A DNA stretch of 7,937 nt from Scalindua sp964584595 (GTDB lineage Bacteria > Planctomycetota > Brocadiia > Brocadiales > Scalinduaceae), in assembly GCA_964584595.1 (NCBI GenBank), contig CAZPAM010000100.1:1-7937 (forward strand), written 5' to 3'. The stretch's first letter is position 1. Every line of letters starts with the position of its first letter. A program made the position numbers and the translations under genes. Under the pieces are notes generated by a model, which saw only the letters and a program-made list of their open reading frames with translations, searched no databases and was not told the origin of the DNA. Positions 1 to 6,247 of this stretch are shown here, one piece after another.

Positions 1-335
1 TGAAGAGTGTACCTTCCGGTTATACACAGATGATGGTTGGTCTCGATTTTGGAATTGGGCCTTCTTATGAAATTGTCATAGTCGGCAACCCGGAGGCAAA
101 GGACACTAAGGAAATGCTTAACTCCCTCAGAAAACACTTTATACCCAATAAAGTCGTACTCTTAAGGCCATCTGATCAGGAAGCACCGGATATTATTCGC
201 CTTGCCAAATTTACAGAATATCAATCAAGCTTCGACGGCAAAGCCACTGCATATGTATGCCTTGACTACGCATGTAAGATGCCGACAACAGATACTGAAG
301 AAATGCTTAAACTGCTTAATGTATCTTCTGAGTAA
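1..335 (+). CDS. Thioredoxin-domain protein of the YyaL/SPATA20 (DUF255) family, C-terminal part only
   Basis: The gene enters from outside the window: the frame is open from base 3, so the first Met at base 30 is internal and not a start. About 110 residues remain, ending at TAA 333-335. The stretch LDFGIGPSYEIVIVG, followed by a Rossmann-like segment with HFIPNKVVLLRP and then AYVCLDYACKMPTTDTEEM, matches my recollection of the end of the YyaL/SPATA20 family. These are proteins of roughly 600-700 residues with an N-terminal thioredoxin-like domain and an (alpha/alpha)6 glycosidase-like barrel, and they typically end in a segment like AYVCxxxxCxxPxxD. The paired cysteines of that segment are present. 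The thioredoxin domain would lie upstream and cannot be checked here. The cellular role of the family is poorly defined. No terminator follows the stop, so read-through into the ribD region is possible. Family assignment is from motif memory, not a search. Confidence 0.8.
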   Translation, partial: KSVPSGYTQMMVGLDFGIGPSYEIVIVGNPEAKDTKEMLNSLRKHFIPNKVVLLRPSDQEAPDIIRLAKFTEYQSSFDGKATAYVCLDYACKMPTTDTEEMLKLLNVSSE

Positions 336-383
336 GAAGTTCGGAGTTAGGTGAATAGTCAAATATGTGAAGAAGTGAATAAA

Positions 384-449
384 ATGAGACTTGAAAGAAT
401 TTTCCCGCTTGTTACGACTCCTTTTGATGACAATGGTTGCCTCCTATGA
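384..449 (+). pseudogene. Truncated N-terminus of a dihydrodipicolinate-synthase-family gene (21 codons), overlapping ribD
   Basis: ATG at 384 is preceded by a usable Shine-Dalgarno-like AGAAG (371-375) with 8 nt spacing. The encoded RLERIFPLVTTPFDDNG is a close match to the extreme N-terminus of the DapA/NanA aldolase family, whose members begin with a Gxx(P/V)xxxTPFxxxG signature. After this motif the ORF reads Cys-Leu-Leu and stops at TGA 447-449; the ~270 residues of TIM barrel that should follow are absent. The stop overlaps the ribD start in an ATGA arrangement at 446-449. I infer a deletion or recombination that joined the 5' end of a dapA-like gene to ribD, leaving the ribosome entry site in use. 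The alternatives are a chance resemblance, a leader peptide, or an assembly join. The fragment cannot be an active enzyme, because the catalytic lysine and the YNxP loop are missing. Confidence 0.6.
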
Positions 450-1549
450 AGAGAAAAACTCTCGATGACAATTATTATATGAGAATGGCAATCCGTCTGG
501 CCGGGAAAGGCATTGGCAAGACCAACCCAAATCCCATGGTCGGTGCCGTAATTGTAAAGGACGGAAAGATCATCGGCCAGGGCTATCACAAAAGATGTGG
601 CGATTACCATGCTGAGATAAATGCCATAAATAGTGTTAAAGGCAGCATCAGGGGTTCAACCTTTTACATTACATTAGAACCGTGTAGCCACCATGGACGA
701 ACGCCTCCCTGTGTTGACACCTTAATTAAGAAGGGCCTGAAAAGGGTAGTTGTCGGCACACCTGACCCTAACCCTGAAGTAAATGGTAAAGGTATTAAAA
801 TCCTCAGATCAAAAGGTGTAAAGGTTGATGTTGGGATACTTGGCTCTGAATGCACAAAGTTAAATGAGCACTATTTTAAATTTATCAAATCAGGAATTCC
901 TTACGTAACCGTAAAGTATGCACAGACACTGGACGGGAGGATTGCCACAAAGACCGGAGATTCACAATGGATAAGCTCTGAAGCATCGCGTAAATATGTT
1001 CACGTCCTTCGCAGCACAAATGATTGTGTTATGGTTGGTGCAGGAACTGTTACTGCCGACAATCCACAACTAACGGTTAGACACGTAAAGGGGAAGAATC
1101 CCTTACGCATAATAGTTGACAGTAAACTTCGTATATCCATCAAGTCTTCTGTCCTGACAGATGACAATCCACACCAGACAATAATTGCCACCACTTCCAA
1201 CGCCCCTGCCAGGAAGATAACAGCAATCAAGAAGTTGGGAGTAGAAGTATTGGTAGTGAAAAAAGAGAGGAATGGCAAGGTCAGTTTCTCAAGCCTCTTA
1301 AAAGAACTTGGCAAAAGAGAGATTATGTCCGTACTGGTAGAGGGCGGCTCTGGAATGATCACTGCTCTACTTAAAGCAAATCTCGTAGACAAAATGATAA
1401 TACCAATCTCACCCAGAATCCTGGGAAAAGGTCTGGAAGCAATAGGAGACCTCAATATAAACAAGATAAAAGACGCCATTAAATTTTCATCATTTAAAAC
1501 AATGAAAAAGGGTGATGACCTTATCTTTGAGGGTACAATATCAAACTAA
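446..1549 (+). CDS. ribD: Bifunctional riboflavin biosynthesis protein RibD (deaminase/reductase)
   Basis: This cytosolic enzyme catalyses two successive riboflavin steps: deamination of the 2,5-diaminopyrimidine ribosylamino phosphate, then NADPH-dependent reduction of the ribosyl side chain. Numbering from ATG 446 gives 367 residues, the usual RibD length. The N-terminal zinc deaminase domain (about 1-145) has TNPNPMVGAVI (26-36), the HAE catalytic triplet (55-57), and EPCSHHGRTPPC (78-89), which carries the zinc ligands Cys80 and Cys89. The C-terminal reductase domain (about 150-365) has KYAQTLDGRIAT (157-168), SQWIS (173-177) and the NADPH-loop VEGG (298-301). All key residues are present, so it looks active. 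A TTG at 437 would add three residues, but neither start has a Shine-Dalgarno; the bases just before 446 are CCTCCT, which is anti-SD-like. Translation is therefore probably coupled to the short upstream ORF through the ATGA overlap. No FMN riboswitch is visible upstream. It ends in a 4-nt overlap with the convergent lipoprotein gene. Confidence 0.96.
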   Translation: MKRKTLDDNYYMRMAIRLAGKGIGKTNPNPMVGAVIVKDGKIIGQGYHKRCGDYHAEINAINSVKGSIRGSTFYITLEPCSHHGRTPPCVDTLIKKGLKRVVVGTPDPNPEVNGKGIKILRSKGVKVDVGILGSECTKLNEHYFKFIKSGIPYVTVKYAQTLDGRIATKTGDSQWISSEASRKYVHVLRSTNDCVMVGAGTVTADNPQLTVRHVKGKNPLRIIVDSKLRISIKSSVLTDDNPHQTIIATTSNAPARKITAIKKLGVEVLVVKKERNGKVSFSSLLKELGKREIMSVLVEGGSGMITALLKANLVDKMIIPISPRILGKGLEAIGDLNINKIKDAIKFSSFKTMKKGDDLIFEGTISN

Positions 1550-2673
1550 CGACCTATTGGTAAGGTGAGTGTTGGCCTTTCAGCTTTTATTTTACCCGCT
1601 TGAATGGCAAAAATTTGACCAAAAAGTGAATAGGTTCTTTTAGATTCGACATCCGTGTCATCAATATAAAACCAGCTCCCTCGGTACTTAATGCTGACAA
1701 AGGCATTAGATGGTTTCTCAGAACTTGATTTGATTTGAAATAAATCACTAAAGAGGTCACTCCAATAAAAAGGACGTCCATCTTCATATTTGGTAGCCAC
1801 CGCTTTTCCTTCCCTTACATCCTCATGAGGTACTTCAACGGATTGTGAAAGGTAATATAACAAACCCATAACAGAACGTGTTCTTATTCTCACAAGGTTT
1901 GGGTTGTGGTCCATTTCATTGCTGAGCATGGGGTAGTCTGTTTCTTTCGGTGTTAAACGTAACATTTCTATGAGCTTAAATGCCTCAGGCAACTCTATTG
2001 CTTCTTCGGCAAGGCTAAAAACTACTGTGATTTCACCATCAATAGTTTCGTATTCGAAATTAACAAGATTTTGCTTCTGTAACGTACGCAGCAGCTCTGC
2101 GACAGTAAGGAAATCCTTATACTCAGGGGCATAATCTGGCGTAGGGCCGGAGGCGCCTGGGGCATTTTGAATGCCATTAATGTCTTGTACACATAAGCGA
2201 AATATGCGTTCAATACTCCATCCTGAATTGTGCAAGAGCATAAGGACATCCAAAGAGATTTGTTCGAGTACATTTTTTACAAACTTCTCTCCTTGTAATG
2301 GCTGATAGGTTATCGTTGGCTTGTCTTCGTATTTTGGAAATAGAGAGAAATTAAACCTGTTACCAAGTGGCCCTGCATTTTCTCCAAGTGCATAACTCAT
2401 TCCGGAATCATCGGCGACTCCTAAAAGCAGTTGGGAATTAATATTGGTCACAGCAAGCATTTTAGGAGAATCATTGTATCGAAGTCTGACTAAATTCAAA
2501 AGATTCTGTTGGTCCTCAATGTCACTAATGACGTTATTGTATTTAAGCCATTCTTGTTTCATAACATGAGGGCCAATATTAAAGCAGCCCATTGTGGTGA
2601 ATGTCACCGTGAAAAGCAAAAGTGCCAGAATGCTTAATCTTAATGAAAGTGAATTGTTCCTGTATAGAATCAT
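1546..2673 (-). CDS. Conserved lipoprotein of unknown function
   Basis: The 375-residue product starts with a short basic n-region, a hydrophobic core (LSILALLLFTVTF, about 13-25) and TMGC (27-30), a plausible although not ideal lipobox, so Cys30 would be lipidated and the mature protein anchored to a membrane facing the periplasm. The mature part has NLLNLVRLRYNDSP (57-70), KPTITYQPLQGEKFV (118-132), LLHNSGWSIERI (146-157) and a C-terminal PTLTLPIGR. I recognise this pattern from a family of uncharacterised proteins found mainly in proteobacteria and related diderms; no biochemical role is known to me. Length and both ends look complete. ATG at 2671-2673 is the only start that keeps the whole signal sequence, although the upstream SD is weak. 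The gene lies downstream of the RND pump on the same strand but 246 nt away, with its own promoter candidate, so a role in efflux is not implied. It converges on ribD with overlapping stop codons and no terminator between. Confidence 0.85.
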   Translation of the reverse strand: MILYRNNSLSLRLSILALLLFTVTFTTMGCFNIGPHVMKQEWLKYNNVISDIEDQQNLLNLVRLRYNDSPKMLAVTNINSQLLLGVADDSGMSYALGENAGPLGNRFNFSLFPKYEDKPTITYQPLQGEKFVKNVLEQISLDVLMLLHNSGWSIERIFRLCVQDINGIQNAPGASGPTPDYAPEYKDFLTVAELLRTLQKQNLVNFEYETIDGEITVVFSLAEEAIELPEAFKLIEMLRLTPKETDYPMLSNEMDHNPNLVRIRTRSVMGLLYYLSQSVEVPHEDVREGKAVATKYEDGRPFYWSDLFSDLFQIKSSSEKPSNAFVSIKYRGSWFYIDDTDVESKRTYSLFGQIFAIQAGKIKAERPTLTLPIGR

Positions 2674-2737
2674 AGTATATAGTTCACATACTCTTTGGCA
2701 GGTGTATAAATCACCTAAGATAAGTCAACCATACTAA

Positions 2738-2750
2738 TAGCCACTGGCTA
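2738..2750. promoter_or_regulatory. 13-nt perfect palindrome in the lipoprotein leader
   Basis: TAGCCACTGGCTA is a perfect inverted repeat around a single central base, too tight to form an RNA hairpin, so a protein-binding site is the more natural reading. It is notably GC-richer than its surroundings and lies about 65 nt upstream of the lipoprotein start. No regulator can be named. Confidence 0.3.
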
Positions 2751-2802
2751 CTTATTACAAGACCATTTGGGCATATAGTAAAGTTTGCTGCTAACTGTCG
2801 AT

Positions 2803-2830
2803 AATATAAAGAATTGTTAAAGAATATCAA
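2803..2830 (-). promoter_or_regulatory. Sigma70-like promoter candidate for the lipoprotein gene
   Basis: On the - strand TTGATA (2825-2830) lies 16 nt ahead of TATATT (2803-2808); each hexamer matches five of six consensus bases. Initiation near 2796 would give a leader of about 120 nt before ATG 2673, containing both dyads of this gap. The region is AT-rich, so chance matches are likely, and promoter consensus in this organism is unknown. Confidence 0.4.
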
Positions 2831-2919
2831 GTTTTTAAGTGAATTGTTTTTTTTGAGTAGAAACTTATCTATAAAAGTTAAAAATACTAAAGAAATGGGA
2901 GAAAGAGGAAGGTTATTTA

Positions 2920-5900
2920 CTATACTACTTTTTCATGTCGTACATGCGCTTTAATATCCATAACCAGACTGAAAACTGCCGGGACTAGAATTAGTGTAAA
3001 GATAGTAGAAACAATAAGGCCTCCTAATACTACGCTGCCAAGACCGCGATAAAGTTCACTTCCTGCTCCCGGAAACACAACTAACGGCAACATGGCAAAC
3101 ACGGTTGTCGCCACGCTCATAAATATTGGCCGGATACGTGTCCTCACACTCTCTATAAGTGCCTGATGAGATTCCATTTTCCCGTCCCGCATGTTATTAA
3201 GAGTCTGGTGCACAATCAAAATAGCATTGTTTATTACAGTCCCTATTAATATAACAAAACCTAGCATGGTAAGTACATCCATTGCCTGCAAAGTAAACAG
3301 GTTTAGGAATGCAAGCCCTGCAAAACCTCCAACAGCGGCTAAAGGAACGCTGAACATTATAACTATTGGATATAAGAATGACTCAAAGAGTGCGGCCATT
3401 AATAGATAAGCAATCGCAATAGCCAGGATAAAGTTCCATTGCAATGATTTGCGTGCCTCTTGAAGTTTATCGGCTGTACCTGCAAGATTGGCCTTATAAA
3501 GGCCACCCAGTAAGCCTTTCTTCATCATCGGTTTTATTATTTGCATGTCTATTGTGTCAAGCGCTCTTTCCAGCGGCATTGTACGCGGTGGTATTACCTG
3601 TATTACTATAGAGCGTTCCCTTTCAATGTGATATACCGCTTCCGGTCCTACACCTAATTGTATATCTGCTACTGTACTTAATGGTACATAATCACCTGAT
3701 GGTGTATAAATGAATATCTGCTCCAGATCCTGAGTTCGTTCAATATATTTACTCTGGCCAAAGATAACAAGGTCTATTTTGTCACCCTCGTGCCAATAAT
3801 CTCCGGCATATGCTCCATCCACAAGGACATCAGTAATATATCCTATGTCAGAAGCCGTTAATTCCAGTTCGGTCGCATGTTCTAATCGCGGCCTGATCTG
3901 TAATTCTGGACTACCAAGCTCAAGGCTGGGGATGGGACGAGCCTGCGTACCGGGAGGAAACACCTGTAGCACCTGGCCAAAAACCTGTGCACCATAATAC
4001 ACTAAACGGTTCAAATCAGGTCCGGTAAGTTCAATGTCTATTGCACGCCCTCCGCTTAATGCCCGCTCAAACAGACTTGCCTGCTGGGCTATCGTTATCA
4101 TTCCCGGAATCTTACCGCATGCCCGCCTGATAACAGGTATAAGTTCTGCAACCCTTTCAGGCTCAGCCGCTATCATACCCATAAAGACAGACCTTCCACG
4201 AGAAACATAAAATCCATGCTTAATAGGAGGCCCATCCAGCATCTCCGCTTCCTTAGTCCCCTTTTTAGCAAGCCAATAAGGACTGAGCTCCTTTTCCAAA
4301 ACCAGCCCGATAGCCCTTTGTTCTTCCAGACTATATCCGGGCGGAGGCAGCATAATGGCCAGAATCATATTACGATTGCCCTCCGGTAAATACTCCATTT
4401 CAGGAATCATCAACCAGGTAAGAAATATTGACATAAATATCAATGCAAAAATCGTTATTAGACGTCTTTTTAAAGTGTTCGTTAAATAATCTACAATTTC
4501 TACAATCTTATTAGTTAAATTGCGTCCGAGTGAAACCAGTTTACTGCCACTATTTAATATTAATGACTGTTCATTGTGTACAGTTTCACTCTTCTTTCTG
4601 CGTGAAAGAATCCTGGCAGCCGTAGTTGGTATTACCGTAATTGCAACAATAAGTGACAGGCCTACGGCAAAACTTATGGCCAATGCTATGTCCCTGAATA
4701 ATTGTCCGACTTCCTGTTCGACGAGAATTACGGGAATGAAGACTCCTATAGTAGTCAGCGTAGAAGCTAAGACAGCCCCCCATACCTCAGTAGTTCCTTT
4801 GTATGCCGCCGCAAATGGATCCTCACCGGACTGCCAGTGACGATAAATATTTTCCAGGACTACGATGGCACTATCAACCACCATCCCGACAGCAAAGGCT
4901 ATCCCTGCCAGGCTAACCACATTAAGTGAACGCCCCAGAAGTGTAACCATTAGAAACGTGCCTACGGCACTGATAGGTATAGCCAGGCCTATTACAAGTG
5001 TACTGCGCCAGCTTCTGAGGAATAACAAGAGTATCATGACCGCCAGAAGGCCACCAACTACAATATTCTGTCTCACTAGGCCTATTGATGATTTTATATA
5101 TTCAGTCTCGTCATAAACCTGCTCCAGTACCAGTCCCCTGTCTCTCAACAGGTTCTCATTTAACTCACGGGATGCCTCCCTTAAACCCTTCATAACCGTC
5201 AGGACATTAGCTCCTACCTCCCTCTGTGCATTTACGGCAATGGATGGTTCATTCTTCTGCCTGACAAATGCCTCGAGTTTCTTGTATCCAAGCTTTACTT
5301 CTGCTATGTCCCTGACATAAACAGGAATATCATCTCGCTTTGTAATGACCAGATTTTCTATTTCCTCAACAGACTTAAACTGTCCCAACGTTCTGACTAC
5401 AAACCTGTTCTTACCCTCATCTATATCTCCACCACTTATATTTGTATTAGTAGAAATTAGAGCCCTGCGTACATCTAAAATCGTTAGTTGGGAACCGGCT
5501 AATGCATGAGGGTCTATGATAACCTTCATCTCTCTCTCTGCGCCTCCATGAATATTACTGTTCGCAACTCCCGGCACCCTCTCAAACCTTGATTCAATAT
5601 GATCTTCTGCAAAATCTCTCAAGTCAGTAACATCAATATTTGTTCCCGGAAGCGCTCGCAGCGTAAACCAGGCAATAGGCCGGTCACCGGTATTTACTGT
5701 GCTTATAACCGGCTCATCAACATTCTCCGGATACTCCTGCACCTGGTCCAGTTTATTCGCCACGTCCAGAAGGGCAGTGCTTTTGTCCACCCCTACCCCA
5801 AATTCCAGTAATATTTCCCCACGTCCATTAAAGCTCTTGGAAGTTAATTTTCTCAGGTTTTCAACACTCTTCAGCATCTCCTCCTGCTCATGAATTATCT

Positions 5901-6084
5901 CCTGCTCAACTTCTTGAGGGCTTGCCCCGATCCAGCGGGTTTGTACCGTTATTTGTGGTTTCTCGACATCAGGTACGAGCTGAACGGGAATGCGGAATAA
6001 AGCAAGAAGGCCAAAGAGTAATACAAATATCGACCCCACTGCTACTTTTACCGGATTGCTTGTTGAATATTCTATAATCTTCAT
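2920..6084 (-). CDS. RND-family efflux pump, inner-membrane permease subunit (HAE1/AcrB-like)
   Basis: The 1054-residue protein has the standard RND length and duplicated layout. TM1 is at about 14-30, followed by a large periplasmic porter/docking loop (about 31-335) and TM2-6 (about 338-490). A cytoplasmic linker with TM7 lies at about 495-560, then a second periplasmic loop (about 561-880) and TM8-12 (about 883-1042). PxxxxPQITVxTxWxGASPQEVE (36-60) and the TM4 motif GMVVDSAIVVLENIYRH (400-416) mark it as HAE1-like rather than a heavy-metal (CusA) type, which has a different TM4 signature. The proton-relay set is atypical: AcrB Asp407 is kept as Asp404, but Asp408 becomes Ser405 and Lys940 becomes Asn952 (GTVINNAILIV); the TM11 arginine (RTRIRP, about 983) is kept. 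Similar variants occur in many non-enterobacterial pumps, so it is probably still functional. Substrate cannot be read from sequence. It belongs with the adaptor and MarR genes upstream. No SD precedes ATG 6084. Confidence 0.95.
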   Translation of the reverse strand: MKIIEYSTSNPVKVAVGSIFVLLFGLLALFRIPVQLVPDVEKPQITVQTRWIGASPQEVEQEIIHEQEEMLKSVENLRKLTSKSFNGRGEILLEFGVGVDKSTALLDVANKLDQVQEYPENVDEPVISTVNTGDRPIAWFTLRALPGTNIDVTDLRDFAEDHIESRFERVPGVANSNIHGGAEREMKVIIDPHALAGSQLTILDVRRALISTNTNISGGDIDEGKNRFVVRTLGQFKSVEEIENLVITKRDDIPVYVRDIAEVKLGYKKLEAFVRQKNEPSIAVNAQREVGANVLTVMKGLREASRELNENLLRDRGLVLEQVYDETEYIKSSIGLVRQNIVVGGLLAVMILLLFLRSWRSTLVIGLAIPISAVGTFLMVTLLGRSLNVVSLAGIAFAVGMVVDSAIVVLENIYRHWQSGEDPFAAAYKGTTEVWGAVLASTLTTIGVFIPVILVEQEVGQLFRDIALAISFAVGLSLIVAITVIPTTAARILSRRKKSETVHNEQSLILNSGSKLVSLGRNLTNKIVEIVDYLTNTLKRRLITIFALIFMSIFLTWLMIPEMEYLPEGNRNMILAIMLPPPGYSLEEQRAIGLVLEKELSPYWLAKKGTKEAEMLDGPPIKHGFYVSRGRSVFMGMIAAEPERVAELIPVIRRACGKIPGMITIAQQASLFERALSGGRAIDIELTGPDLNRLVYYGAQVFGQVLQVFPPGTQARPIPSLELGSPELQIRPRLEHATELELTASDIGYITDVLVDGAYAGDYWHEGDKIDLVIFGQSKYIERTQDLEQIFIYTPSGDYVPLSTVADIQLGVGPEAVYHIERERSIVIQVIPPRTMPLERALDTIDMQIIKPMMKKGLLGGLYKANLAGTADKLQEARKSLQWNFILAIAIAYLLMAALFESFLYPIVIMFSVPLAAVGGFAGLAFLNLFTLQAMDVLTMLGFVILIGTVINNAILIVHQTLNNMRDGKMESHQALIESVRTRIRPIFMSVATTVFAMLPLVVFPGAGSELYRGLGSVVLGGLIVSTIFTLILVPAVFSLVMDIKAHVRHEKVV

Positions 6085-6132
6085 GTTTTTAGCATTAATA
6101 ACTTATAAGTAATTGAGCTAAAGAGACCAAAA

Positions 6133-6162
6133 TTATAAGAAGCTTGAAACTGGAAATTCAAA
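6133..6162 (-). promoter_or_regulatory. Promoter candidate ahead of the RND pump gene
   Basis: On the - strand TTGAAT (6157-6162) lies 18 nt before a consensus TATAAT (6133-6138). Initiation near 6126 would give a leader of about 40 nt. The -35 hexamer and spacer lie inside the repeat-like stretch of the adaptor-pump gap. It could let the pump be transcribed apart from marR and the adaptor gene, although read-through from upstream also seems likely because no terminator is visible. Confidence 0.4.
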
Positions 6163-6247
6163 ACTTGAAATGTGTCACTTGTCTCTTACCTCTAACTTCT
6201 TATTTCTGGCATCTTGCGTCAATAGACAATCATCAATCATCAATCGT
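6140..6247 (-). repeat. Purine-rich repeat-like intergenic segment with a 7-nt tandem repeat
   Basis: Three 7-nt units, CAATCAT, CAATCAT, CAATCGT, lie at 6227-6247. They are followed leftwards by a strongly strand-biased stretch (purine-rich on the - strand, 6166-6215) and by decayed repeats of the CTTGAAACT / CTTGAAATG kind (6143-6173). This composition resembles dispersed intergenic repeats that I have seen in genomes of several environmental bacteria. The tandem units encode the final Ile-Asp-Asp and the TGA stop of the adaptor gene. Only one copy lies in the window, so dispersal across the genome is inferred. Confidence 0.4.

Larger units (their letters stand above)
2674..2919. other. AT-rich intergenic region between the RND pump and the lipoprotein gene
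   Basis: This gap holds no ORF of note. Read on the - strand it is the 3' flank of the pump gene followed by the promoter and leader of the lipoprotein gene. No convincing rho-independent terminator follows the pump. It does hold a promoter candidate (2803-2830), a perfect 13-nt palindrome (2738-2750) and a 5-bp inverted repeat AGGTG/CACCT with a 7-nt loop (2700-2716). Confidence 0.6.

Noticed and set aside
336..445. FMN riboswitch ahead of ribD
   Set aside because: None of the conserved RFN-element blocks is visible, and the space is largely taken by the short upstream ORF.
1000..1479. 159-codon - strand ORF inside ribD
   Set aside because: It is antisense to the conserved RibD reductase domain, which has all its motifs; it is a frame shadow.
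2822..2878. AAGTTT/AAACTT inverted repeat and a run of eight T (2847-2854) as a terminator
   Set aside because: The stem is six A/T-rich pairs around a loop of about 30 nt, and no GC-rich hairpin precedes the T run on either strand.
4520..4840. 106-codon + strand ORF inside the RND pump gene
   Set aside because: It lies opposite the TM4-TM6 and linker region of a well-conserved pump and has no ribosome site or family features.
6101..6110. 10-nt palindrome ACTTATAAGT in the pump leader as an operator
   Set aside because: It is short and purely AT-biased in AT-rich DNA, so chance is a sufficient explanation.
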